A DNA stretch of 24,308 nucleotides from Physocladia obscura. Its lineage: Eukaryota; Chytridiomycota; Chytridiomycetes; Chytridiales; Chytriomycetaceae. The stretch spans positions 1 through 24,308 of the forward strand of contig JADGJH010000213.1 of NCBI GenBank assembly GCA_027596945.1, in the 5' to 3' direction. The notes under the pieces were generated by a model. That model was not told the DNA's origin and searched no databases. It was given only the letters and a program-made list of their open reading frames with translations. Every line of letters begins with the position of its first letter. Within the stretch, counting starts at the first letter, position 1. This document shows positions 8,846 through 20,614 of the stretch, piece after piece. Both the position numbers and the translations under genes were made by a program.

Positions 8846-11800
8846 TCATAAACTCAACGCATCCAAAAGTTTCTTCCGCATGTTTGAGTCCAAAGACTGC
8901 GTTGCACTTAAAAACCCTTCCAACGCAGCCTGCGGATCACTCTTGACAAGCTGCTCCAGCTTCAATCTTACACTCTTACTCTTAAGCTTTACGATTCGTT
9001 CATTGATGGCCGTGCGTCGCACATTCATCCACCGTACAATTTCCAAATCCCCTTCCTTGTCGCCTTCATCGTCGTCGCTATCGTCGCCAATATCAAGAAT
9101 CCGGCCTTTCGCATCAACATGCTGATCGTCACTATACCACTGCGCAAGCAGCGACAACGCCTTTTGGCGTGACGCGATAAGCGGGTCGGCAACGCGAATC
9201 TCCCTGATGATCGAATCCTCAGAAATACGGCGCAAGAGCCTCCAGTAAAAAAATTTGCGTGACTCAGCGAACCCAACAACTGCGCTGACTGCGCCTTTTG
9301 CAAACATTCGGCCTGGCTTGTCGTGCAAGTCGGCGAACTGAACGCTGATTTGGTGGAATATCGGAAGAAGCTGGCGTTCACGCTGGTTGAATTGATTTTG
9401 GAGTTTGGCCTTCACGTCTGCTTCGAGCAAGGGGTCACGCAATTGATTCTTGAGAAGTTTGTAGGTCGGATCCAGTCTTTCCATGGCAGTTAGCAATTGT
9501 GGTTTGCGGAACTTGATCTCTACGATTCCTTCTGGTTCGAGAACACCACCTCGTGAATTTTCCTCCGCGTACATTTCCATCATTTCTGGGTTGATGGTTG
9601 GATCCAAAACAACCCACGCACCTCCACGCAGTTCTCCAATGATGTAAATGAATATTGGCTGCTTATAATCCCGAAGTGCATCGACAATTTGTGCTCCATA
9701 CTTCAAAACTTCTTTGTACATGTCGCTTTGACCTCCAGAGAATCCACGCCAGTTGGCAAAAATAATCAGTGGCAGCTGTTCACCCTTGTTAAAGTCGTTG
9801 ATTGCTTGCGCAGTCTTGAATGCGGAGTTGGGATACCAAACTTGCCCAGCTTCGGTCAAAGTCTCTTCCGTGGACGTTTCACTGGCTGGGTCGGCTGCAA
9901 CGACAACTTTTGTGGCACGGGTCTCTACAGCAATAACACCCATCGGAATACCACCAAGACGTGCACGTCCTACAACAACACCCTGAGCCCAGCCGGCAAG
10001 AGTTTCTGTAAACGAATCACGGTCAAAGAACCCACTGACGAATTCCTGCTGATCGTTTGTGTATCCGGCCAATAGATTGCGCGGGTCGTACGCACCGGAT
10101 GTTGGAATTTCGGCATCAATCAACCTATCAACCGAATCGGACGCGGGCAAAACTGGCAACGGGGCGTCGCGACATTTCGGAACATAACTCAACCAATTCA
10201 TGATTTGTTGAACGCCTTCCATGTCATCTTGCGCAACCAAATGCGACACTCCGTTCTTCCACATAATTTGCGTTCCACCCAGCTGCAAGTTTGATGTGTA
10301 AACTTCTCTGCCGAGTACTTTGTTCAGCGCACTGGCACCTGTGAGAATAATAGGTGTATATTGAACTTGGATTGCGCGCTGGCCAAGGCGAACGAGGTAC
10401 GCTCCGATTCCGACTGATCGGCATGTCACTAAAGTCACTGTAAAGATTTCGTTGTACGCGCGACTAGTTTCGCCAGCGATTTTTCCACTTCCTTGTAGGT
10501 TTTCGACACCGAGACCGTGCGTTCGGCCAATAACATCAATAATTTTCCATCGACTCTCACCATCGTCTTCCATAAGTTCTACTGAAACTGATGGCGATTT
10601 TGCAGATTGAACAAGCGCCTCGTGGCCTTCGGCGTCTAGGTACAAATACTTGAAACCTTTGATGGGGTTGTTGGGATCAATCCATGCAACATTAAACATG
10701 CTGGTAACTTCGTCAGCTAGCCCGATTCGAGCACCAGAATTTGCTGAAATATAAATACGCGGAATACCTGCAAAAAGAAAATAAATGTAAAAAGAGAGAT
10801 AAGAAAAAATTAAAATCAAAATCAATAATGAGAAAAATAAAAATAAACCGTAAAACCTCTTTCTCTAGCGTATTCCGAAGCCTTGTAAAACACATCATCT
10901 TCTGCAGTTCCAAAAGAACCAATCTGGAAAGTAATGTCGTTTGCAACTACAATAATCGAACGTCCTTCTGGATACTCAGGGGTGAATATATCCATCCGCC
11001 ATGCAACCATACCTACAGTGTTGGCCCCAGGTGCACGATCACTCTCCTCCAACTGTCCCGTCGTTGAATTCAACACCAATTCCACGACATTTAGAATATT
11101 TCCAGGCGAGCCTCCAGCATAGTCTCCGTCCTGAAAACTCAGCCATTGCTTTTCAATCGCTCTCATAAACAGTTCAGGGAAATCATAAACGTAAGTTGTG
11201 CTCAAAAGATGAGCCTTATGCCGTTTTGGCTGAATATCTTGCTTTAGTGGGTGCAGCGATGATACTGGACTGTGATGAAGACTGCCCGGGGGAGATGTAA
11301 GGCTCATAAGTCTTTGAACACCGGTGGCGTCGCGAATCTCTTGGTACTCTTCAATGCGAACGACAAATCCTGAATCCGATGAAATGCAATATCTGATTGG
11401 TTTCGCGCTTCCTGTTCCGGTTTGACGAATAAAACGAATTTCAGCACTGTTAACTCTGCCTTTCCAAAGACGGCGACGATTGCGGTCAATCATTTCTTTG
11501 ATAGATTGACGAATAGCGCTTATGTCCAGTTGGAAAGTTGGAATAAAGTTGATGAAAATATGATTGCAGTCGGTGTTTGGATATTTTGCACTGACAATAT
11601 CCAGCGCATCCATTATATCTGTCAAAATTCGAAGACCTTCGGAAAGAAGATATTCATGGGTAGTTTGTTCGCCAGAAACTTTGTGGCCAGGGTAAACAAT
11701 AGCACGAACAAAAAATCGAGCATCTGCCGGATTATTTTTTCCAACTGCATGGTAAATTTGCAGGCGACGGTTATCAATAAAGCAAGGCTTAACATCAAAC

Positions 11801-14800
11801 AGTTGCAGACGTTGAAGTTCAAGTTGGTATGCCATAGCAGGTTCGATATGACGAATAATCTCGTCTTCGGAGTATTCTGTTTGCTCTTTGAATGTGAAAT
11901 ATCGTGGAAATGCATTTTTTCGGACGAGCATAAAAGTTACACGGCGGACTCTTTGAGATCTCAAAATAATTCTGAGTGATTTCAGCAAGTCTTTGAAGCA
12001 GGCATTTGCTTTCTCGTCAGTTGTAAAGTTGGCTGCCTCTGCAGAAGTAGTTTGAAGTGCAATATTCAGGACATTAACGATTCCTGAAGACATACCACGA
12101 CGGTTTGAGGTTTTTACAGCTGATCCTTCGTTTAATGCTTCGACAATCTTGCGCAAGTTGGCTTGAAGTTCTGTCACACTGTCAAATGCACAAATTTGTC
12201 CGGTACGGTTTCCTTTAAACTCAGAATTTGAAAACAGATCTGAGAAACTGCCAACTCGTTTACTGAGCGGGCTCCCTGCGGAAAGATCTGAATTTGCTGA
12301 TGCTGTCTGTCGTAATACAAACTGCCACTGAAACACTTGTGGATTGAGTGCAGTAAAATGTCTGACAGATGTCACAGAGTACGCCTGATAAGTATGAAGG
12401 ACGTATGTGTAAAATGCAGCGGCTCGAATTCCAGACTTTTCGTGATAAAAGAACGATGGCAAAATATCAAGAATAGCATAATTTGCCGTTATAAGCTGAG
12501 TTAGTGGTGCGTAATCAAAAGATGTCACACCCTTCTTTTCATTTACAACAGACGTAAGAATTTCTAGCATTTGATTATACCGTTCTTCCGCAGTTGGCAG
12601 TTGGTAGTACATCAACAGTTCACGAGCCTTTAAAGAGACTTTAGAAGTAGTTGGTCCATGCAACTCTGCCAAACGAGAGCAAATTGGCATGAAAACATTT
12701 TTTCCTAGATCGCCTTCAGTGTCTGCACGAACGTAATCCAAAAAACTCAAAATCAATTCACTGCGTTTCGCAGACTTTGCATGCGATAAGACAAATCCGA
12801 CGGCAGTGTCAATATCGGATTTATATGTTTCGCGCAAATAGACTAGCACGTCTTCTTCATGTGCATCGTTCTTACAAAAAGTTTCTTCGACACTCAAATA
12901 TTTTTCGAACAAATATACAATAATTTTGCGTTCATGTTGTCTGTGGCCATCAATATATTCCAGCGCAAGTTTCTGAAATAGTTGAATACGGTCTTCTAAT
13001 TGAGCCAAGTCACTTGGTTGAAGGGTTTTTTTCGCCTCTTCTATTGCTCTCAAAATGGTTTCGGATGGGAATGGAAGAGATTGTGCTCGAGCGACTTCAA
13101 TTTCATCGTTAATTGTTGTGTAGAGTGGAGCAGGAATACGGCCTGAAAGCGATGATAATTTTTCCAGTGCTTCTTCTATTGGAAGCTCGTTGTTGCGTAG
13201 TGATTCAACTAACCGACGAGTAACTGTAGAAATGTCTAATACTGGCTCATATCCGTTGAGAATGTTTTCAATATCTTGAAGGATAACGCGAAATTTTTGA
13301 TGAGCTTTGTCTCCATGAAATTGTGGTGGTCTGTTGTATTAAATTAAGGAAATTTGGAAAATGCAACAGGTTAATAAGTTTTAAAAAACAAAGGTAACGC
13401 ATACCCGAGCACAGGAAATTCCCCATCAAATAAAGCTGCACTTTTCACACGGGAAGGATCGTCTAATGCCAAACGGCCAACAATATCACCAACAACCAAC
13501 GAAGATCCAGCAGGTTTCGAAAAGGCGATTATTCCACTTTCAGAAGCGAGCAAGGGCATGTACATTTTCATAACCTTTTATTTTTATTTATTTTAATTTT
13601 AATATTAACCATTGTATTGCTCACAATAAACAGCAAGAACAAACCTCAATTTCAGCAAACGCATCTCCAGCGTTGATATGAGAGCCATCTTCAATCAGAT
13701 ATCTCACAAGCTTTCCAGGGCTCGGAGAACGGAGTTGCGTCGGGTCACTCTCTTTTTCAAGCAGACAACTCTTTCCATCCAGAGTCAAAAACATTGCTTG
13801 CGGCTCTTCTTTCGCATACACAAGATGAGTGTTGCTGTCAATCAGCAACAATAATCCACCGTCGGCCAAAGGCTTTGAATCTACGGTAACTTTGGATCCA
13901 TTCACAGTCAATTCGTAAGTTTTGGGTCCAGTTAACGTCACATTAATTTTGAAGCGAACGTCAGAAAAAATAAAATCGACAATACAAAACGTTGAAAGAA
14001 GGGTCTTTGACGGCATTTGCCCGCGTTCAAAAGCTTTCTTATATTCCGTCATCTTGGATCCGATAACCAAATGTGCTTTTGCAACACCACCGCAGATAGC
14101 TGCCAGCATCATATCAGGTTTTTCAGTCTCGATCTTTTTCGCAATAAGACTATCCAACCAGCCAGTTGTGATTGTGTTGTTTTGATACATTTCTGCTTCG
14201 AGCAACTTGACTAGAAACTCAACAGTTGTGCGGAAATCTCCACGAATAGACAACTCTTTGAGTGCAATAATCAAGTTTCGACGAGCATCATTACGTGTTT
14301 CACCATATGAAAAGACATGGCCGAATTGGGAGTCGGCGTATTCGTGCACACCGCCAGAAGAGTTAACAGAAAAGTATCCCCACACGTTTGAGTTTGAACG
14401 GAAATTAAGTTCGAGAACTTTTCCAGAGTTCGGCTTGAATCCAGCCTCGGGGTTCTCGGCAGTGATACGTGCGGCAATAACATGGCCCTTTGGCGATGGC
14501 TTACGCTGAATATTGACAGATTCAGGTTTTACAAAGTCAAAGTCGATTTCAGAAGTGCCTGTGGGTGCCATTCCGTAGAGAATTCGTACGTCTTTGATAC
14601 AGTTCAGTGGAAGTCCCATTGCAACTTGCAACTGGGCGGCTGGAATGTTAACTCCAGAAACCTTTCAAAACATGATATTAAATTCAAATTATTGTTTAAT
14701 TACTGTATCCTACCATTTCTGTTGTAGGGTGTTCCACTTGCAGTCTTGGATTCAGCTCCAAAAAGTAGAAATCTTTTGTTGCGGGCTCATATAAGTATTC

Positions 14801-15990
14801 AACAGTTCCTATCATTGATAAATAAACATCAGAAAACTGAAAATCAGAAAGAAAATAATTGCACCTGCAGATGCGTATCCAACAAGTTTCGCCAATCTCA
14901 CTGCAGCTTTTTCCATCTCGGAAATATGCACCTGATCAGCAACGGTAACAGGTGCCTCCTCTAAAATCTTTTGGTGTCGTCTTTGAACACTACAATCACG
15001 CCCAAACAACGCAATAGCGTTTCCATACTTATCAGCTAGAAGTTGCACCTCCAAATGCCGTGCATTCCGGACTACTTTCATGATAAAAATTGGCGACCCA
15101 GGAATTTCACGCGAAACCTGCTCAAAAGACGACCGAAAATCTTTTTCATGTTCGACAAGACGGATTCCCTTTCCACCGCCACCTTCAGATGCTTTCACCA
15201 TAACGGGGTAGCCTATTCGAATTGCATGCGCAATTCCTTCATCCACGTCGAGAGTTGTAGCTTTGCGAAACGCGTCGGCTGGAACTGACACGTGGCCTTC
15301 AGAGTCGACAATAACATCGGTGATGCCTGTGCCAGACCAATTTACACAGGGGACTTTGGCGGATTGTGCAACGATTGTGGAGGCAATCTTATCACCGAGG
15401 GAACGCATTGCGGATGCTGGAGGGCCCATAAATACGATGTTCAGGGCAGTGAGTTTCTCTGCTAATACAGGATTTTCTGATGCAAAGCCCCACCCAACGT
15501 ATACGGCCTGATTTTTTTTTTTTTTGTTTTATTTTTTAAAAAAGGCTTCGTGTGGTGTTGCGGAAGATAGATATTATAAAAAATGGCTCACATGCACACC
15601 AGTTCTTTGCGCAATATCTACAATCAAATCGACATTCGAATAGTTATTGTTTGATGCGCCGCCCGGAACTTCAACGTACTGATCTGCGAGGCGAATATAT
15701 TCGGCATTCACTTGCAAATCTTCAGGTGTCGCCATCACGGCAAAAGTTATCGCATGGTCGTTGCCGAAAGTTTCGTAAGACCAGCGACGGATAGACCGGA
15801 TGCATTTAACGGCAGCCATACCGTTGTTGGCCACAAGAATTTTTGTAATGACAGTGGTTCCATTGGATTGCAGAACAAAATCGCGCACGACGGACGGAGG
15901 AGATTGCTTTGCGGTGGACGTATTGCTTCCAGAGTTCCCGTTACTTTCTGTGATTGTTTGTTGTTGTTGAGTCTCTTTGTCAGCTGTCAT
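8846..15990 (-). CDS. ACC1: Acetyl-CoA carboxylase, multidomain cytosolic
   Basis: It carboxylates acetyl-CoA to malonyl-CoA using ATP, bicarbonate and covalent biotin, the committed step of fatty-acid synthesis. Seven exons: 15990-15592, 15507-14865, 14808-14714, 14661-13645, 13574-13405, 13330-10857, 10767-8846. The six introns are 52-89 nt and all keep frame, giving 2239 residues (yeast Acc1 is 2233). Biotin carboxylase: [10 protein letters not shown] at 240-249 and [10 protein letters not shown] at about 365-374. Biotin carrier: VMKM with biotinyl-Lys721. The large central domain lies in exon 6. Carboxyltransferase: [13 protein letters not shown] near 1686, LVRLGQR near 1724, NWRGFSGGQ near 1939 and GELRGGAW near 1977. 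Ser1136 (RVGSFSDL) resembles the yeast Snf1 site. Oddity: the loop before GELRGG lacks the usual two residues. The stop is TGA, followed in frame by TAA four codons later. No transit peptide is evident. Confidence 0.97.
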
Positions 15991-16395
15991 TTTATGTGTC
16001 TACGATAGGATTTGATTTTCGAAAATCACCGGTAAACCAAAAACGGCAATTTACGGGTGCTAATTTTCTCGCTATTCGTCGATGTTCGATTGCTCTCACC
16101 TGCCGCAGGCGAGACAGTGTATCCTTCTTGATACTCGGCAGTTGTCATTTGTTTTATTCTGTAATTGGTTTGGCTTCAGCGAAACTTCAAGATAGCTGAC
16201 GATATCATCAAAACGCAGACCTTCAGACCCTATTTAAGTCGATGCTAAGTTTGCGATAGGATAGCTACGACTGGTTCAATGTCTTGAAGAAAAATTTGGA
16301 CGATAATTTTTCCCTTTTTTCCCTTCATCAAAAAATATCACACGCAACCCTAATTTAATTCAGCCCCCACCACCCATTGGAATGCAAAGTTATCT
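15991..16395. promoter_or_regulatory. ACC1 upstream region
   Basis: This is the 5' flank of ACC1. It holds an 11-bp palindrome (CCTGC-C-GCAGG, 16099-16109) and a CCAAT box on the coding strand (ATTGG on plus, about 16376-16380). Both are candidate factor sites by sequence only. I see no coding exon here. Confidence 0.4.
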
Positions 16396-17980
16396 TTAAA
16401 ACAGCATTTCGATAAATCTATACCCGTAAGGCTTTGTGCTGAGCATTTTGGAAAAATAAACTCTCAGAAATGGAGATTGCACGGGATACTGCTTTAATGG
16501 AAGAAGCAACCTGTATATGCTTTTAGATGAGTGAGTAGCCTTCAAGCCAGGTTTTTGTCGCATTTTGCCTTCAGAATATGTGCCGGAACTGCGGACTGCC
16601 ATAATGTAATTGAAACGTGTTTGTCTTTACTTCTGCCGGATTCAGAATCACTTTCGTTGATGAGCGTCAGGATTTCTTCGCACGCTATATCGCGGACGGT
16701 TACTCGACGCAGGAAGTCGTTCAACTGCCAACCACTCGTATCATCATTATATGAACTGAAAATTTTGTCAAAGAATCAACTCTTCCAAAATGACCGTGTT
16801 TGCTTTCGAATGTCTGAATAAATATTCTCCACATCTAAAATAGCTATTCAACTTTATTTGACGTTGCTTCCAGAAAATCTGAACAAAGTGGTGGTTAAAT
16901 CTGATAATTTTCCAGTTGTAAGTACAATTCAGCCTGGAATGCAGCAACATCAACAATTTCACTTCCAAAATCTGTCACAGTTTTTATAGAGAAACTTGGC
17001 ATATGATTGATTCTTTAGAAAAATTTCAAATTTATTTTAAAATTTTTCATATACCTTAATATTCTCTTACCGCTTTCAAATCATAAATCATTATCACATG
17101 AGGGTCATGGTTGGATGTAAATACACTTAACCAAATAAACTTGCCACTCCAAAAAAATATTGCAAAGAAGTACTTTGCCATCTTGTCATGGCTGTTCAAA
17201 CACCATCAATCATTGGGTCCAACAGAGTATGCAATTCGATGAAAAAAACGATTTTTTTTTTTTTTGATCTTTAACATCTGATGGGTCTAAACACTTCATT
17301 AAATGAACATTTCTTTGAAATACATTAATTTCGTATAGGGTTGAAAAAATGATACTAACTCAACTCTTTTCTGTTATAAGTTTTATTTTTCAAGATACTC
17401 AATAATGTGGTATTCCATTGTTTCTTTTGTATGTTATTGGTATTGTTTTTTTGATCTCTGCAATTCCCATTTTCACAGCTGCCGCTTCAATATCTCAATG
17501 CGGATAAAGCTTGACTTCTAAAATAGACATAGTACTAACCTGACGTCAATATCACAATATTCTTTTAAATGAATAAGTTGCCGCAGATAATCGAATTCCT
17601 GCAGAATATATTTTTTCCAATCCCTGCTCACATGGTTCTAGAAAATACGTTCATATATCAAGCAATAACTTCAACTTAAATGGTTTCAAAAATTTCAAAC
17701 AGTGATGTGAACCATTTCCAGACACTGCAAGCTGACATTGCCGCTTAGGTTCAACGAAAACCATACCAAAGTCACACTAAAAGTAGGATACAATCGTTTA
17801 GAGACAATGAAAAACAATGAATTAATTGCTTTTTTCAAGAGTCGACAGCACGATATAATTGTGCATTTCATCAAAAGGATTTCAAAATACTGGCTAAGCA
17901 ATTTTTTGACAATTCAATGCAAATTTTTTTTTTTGAGTCAACAAGTTTCTGGTAATCACTGTTATTTCCGGAGTTGAAAC
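16396..17980 (-). pseudogene. Eroded coding blocks, unknown family
   Basis: Several minus-strand blocks look coding by composition but sit in different frames with stops between them. They include 17901-17695 (KRLYPTFSVTLVWFSLN), about 17640-17540 (VSRDWKKYILQEFDYLRQL), about 17480-17400 (DIEAAAVKMGIAEIKKTIPI), 17181-16768, 16724-16542 (NDFLRRVTVRDIACEEIL) and 16602-16396. Within 17181-16768, an ATG at 17181 opens an exon that can be spliced in phase (99-nt GT-AG intron 17070-16972) to give a 104-residue product. I recognise no domain. The pattern fits one or more old gene or transposon copies decaying on the minus strand. A plus-strand ORF at 17738-17977 overlaps the first block and could be the real one instead. 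Confidence 0.35.
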
Positions 17981-18080
17981 AATAAAAGAAGAAAAAAGAC
18001 GACTCTTAGGAAACTCAAAATTTTAATTTAACTGAACTCAACAAAAATAAGCAAAAAAAGTAAAATTTTCAGACTTAATT

Positions 18081-19703
18081 TCAAGCAGCGGCAACTTTCT
18101 TTTCACTCGCTTCATAAGCCTGATCGGGTTCAACCACTTTCAGTGACTCTTTAACTGCATTTGGCTTGTTGAACAAGGCATCCAATTGCTCAAGCGTGCG
18201 ACCCTTCGTCTCAACCATCAAGAAGTACACGAAACCAATCCAGACACCATTCCATACCATCTGAACCATGTAATACTTCCAGTATAAGTTACCAAGACCA
18301 ATTGGGTTGACATTGTTGAATAAGAAACCGCTGGTGCCCCAGAACACGTTCGTAATACCGGCAGCCTTGGCACGGAGCGAAAAGTTAAATATTTCGGTTG
18401 GGTAGAGAGCTTGAAGTGGAGTCCAATTGCCCGAGAAACCAATCTGGACAATGTAGATTGCAAGAACTGCAAAAATCGTTGCAGTCTTGTTGGAGACTGC
18501 ATTTCCGTCGTCGTCCTGAGGGGCTTTTGTACAAAGGCCCATGACAAGCATGGCAGCAACTGTGATAAAAGTGGCAGACAATGCCATTTTGCGACGTCCG
18601 AATCGTTCAGCAAAAAAGAGTGATCCGGTGATCGCAGCGAGGAAAGAGCAGATGTCGATTCCGATTCCAATCCACAACTGGGTGGCAGAGTCAGTGATTC
18701 CGGCGTTCTTAAGCATTGGACTGAGGTGGTATGAAATAATACTGACCAGGGTACCAAGCGATCATCCAAGCAAGCTGAGTAATTTTAATTAGTTTGGGTT
18801 TGAGTTTGGTGTGTTGAATTTCTGCTTACAAAGAGACGGTGCAAATCAGACTTTTTGGACAATATTTGAATCAATCCACGCATACTGCTAGAAAATGAGT
18901 CAAGGCGGGTGGCTTCTTCAACAGCAAGAGCGTTTTTGATTTCAGAAACTTGGGATGTGACAATTTCGGCATTTACATCGCCGTCAGCATGGTATTTTGC
19001 GAGAATTCTCGTTGCCTCCTCATCACGGCCCTTGAGAATCAAGTAACGAGGAGACTCTGGAAGCAGCCAAATAGTCAAAATAACAATAACGGATGGAGTC
19101 ATTTGTAGGAAGAGAGGCAAACGCCACTTGAGGTCACCAACATCGTTATTCAGCGAGATGACAGTAACACGCGACAAGAAAGAACCAGCGTACCAGAAAC
19201 AATTATAGAGTCCAACAAGAGTTCCACGGATGTGTGGTGGTGAAAGTTCAGTTACAAAAATTGGCGCGGCGCTGAGAAAATGAATACACTGTTGTTAGCG
19301 GGAAGAAAAGTTAAAATTAACAAGTATACCTGACAGTAATGGGCAAACCAATCCCGAAAATGCAACGGCCAACAATCAACTGCGTGTCACCGACAGTAGT
19401 ACTTTGTAAGGTCGCACCAATGATAATAAGAAGCGATCCAAACACGAGTGCAAACCGGCGTCCGCGAAAATCGACAACTCACATGGCTGCAAATCCACCA
19501 ATGATGTTTCCAACGTTGATGATAGAAGCCAGCCGGCCCGTTGGCGTGTCTTGCGCGTTGATACAAAAGTAGTCTTTGAATTCTTGGAATGAAAGCACTG
19601 ATCCGAACATGGACCCATCATAACTGTTGTTGGCAGAGTTGATAAATACTAGTATCAGTATCAAATACAATGACCAAAGGGTTTTCGGTTTCACTTCTGC
19701 CAT
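18081..19703 (-). pseudogene. MFS sugar (lactose/hexose-type) permease, broken
   Basis: Fungal sugar-porter of the major facilitator superfamily. Exons: 19703-19330, 19271-18830, 18774-18081, introns 58 and 55 nt. Hallmarks are NSYDGSMFGS after helix 1, DFRGRR (motif A) in the helix 2-3 loop, LPESPRYL after helix 6, FAERFGRR between helices 8 and 9, and VETKGRTLEQLD after helix 12. It should place about 500 residues and 12 helices in the plasma membrane. Two lesions break it. An in-frame TGA at 19481-19479 sits exactly where the family has one residue before VVDFRGRR. A one-base shift near 18741-18750, in helix 7, separates LAWMIAWYPG from SIISYHLSPML. No sensible splice rescues both. It is divergent from a broken beta-galactosidase, as in lactose permease/lactase pairs. 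Sequencing error remains possible. Confidence 0.85.
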
Positions 19704-20614
19704 CTTTTTTTTTCCTGAAAGGTTGAGAAAAGGGTTATTTGCTTTTAAAGCTTTTTTTCTTGGCTTACCACAAAAATCTTGAGAGAGTAAAATTTTAAGA
19801 TTTTGTCTAGACTGTGATTAAATGGTAGTCACCAAAGTGAATTACAATCAAAATCAAGTGAAAGACCATGTCACGGTAATGAAAACGAAATAAAAATACT
19901 TGAGTATTTCTTCTTTTTGAAATAAAAAAGCAGTTACCAGGAAAGAGTGTAGTGTAAAATACCGAAATGTGAGATTACTTTCTCACAGAAAAATTAAATT
20001 TTTTTTAAAGACAATTTTAACACTGCGTATTCAGGAAACTCTCCTGTTCTCGGTCGCCACATGATAAAATAACGGTGTTGTATCGTTACATTCTTATATC
20101 TGAAAAAAAACAACCTCCAAATTACCCCTCGATTGTAATTCATTAATTAGCCATGTGTAAAAATGAAAAGTAGCGGTAAATTTTATTTCAAAATTGACAC
20201 GCAATGCCAAATATCTAGCAGATAAGAAAATTAATTTTGTCATAAATCTAATGGATAAACGACGGCATACATATTTTATTCAACTCTGTAAATTGAACAT
20301 GTGATACCCGATGAGTAGTGATCAACACAAAAAATTATGGCACACATCAGGCTTGCAAACTACTAGACTGCAACAAAATTCGCCCAGAAAGTATCGCATT
20401 TTTTCTTGATTATTCATCTGTGTGATAATGCGGAATCGAAACAGTTTGAGTATCAAAAATTTTGGGTGGCATCAAAATAGAGGAAGAAAAAAAAAAGCCC
20501 AGGAGAAAATTGAAAACAATTACAACTCAAAATAGATCAGAAACATATTTCAACATAGAAGGAGAAACAACAAAAACACTGAAAAACACTACCAAAACAA
20601 TTCGCTACCACAAA
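19704..20614. promoter_or_regulatory. Divergent promoter region of permease and beta-galactosidase
   Basis: This 911-bp AT-rich spacer lies between the two start codons and should hold both promoters. A 7-bp-stem hairpin, TGTGAGA-TTACTT-TCTCACA, lies at 19968-19987 near its middle. I found no Gal4-type CGG-N11-CCG site. No coding exon is apparent; the ORF extension upstream of 20615 has only a TTG start and a Lys-rich, A-driven composition. Confidence 0.5.

Noticed and set aside
9689..10075. 128-codon plus-strand ORF
   Set aside because: It is antisense to the carboxyltransferase domain of ACC1, and that strand codes clearly in another frame.
11422..11979. 185-codon plus-strand ORF
   Set aside because: It is antisense to the ACC1 central domain and shows no domain of its own.
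16170..16215. A minus-strand TGATGA followed 25 nt later by CTGA, resembling boxes C and D'
   Set aside because: No C' or second D box follows at a proper distance, and the guide does not match rRNA well.
18081..19703. TGA reassignment to a sense codon as the explanation of the permease stop
   Set aside because: ACC1 (2239 codons) has no internal TGA, and both ACC1 and the permease use TGA as their natural stop.
20462..20614. N-terminal extension of the GH35 frame
   Set aside because: It has only a TTG start and Lys/Thr-rich, A-driven composition. The family N-terminus is reached from the ATG at 20615.
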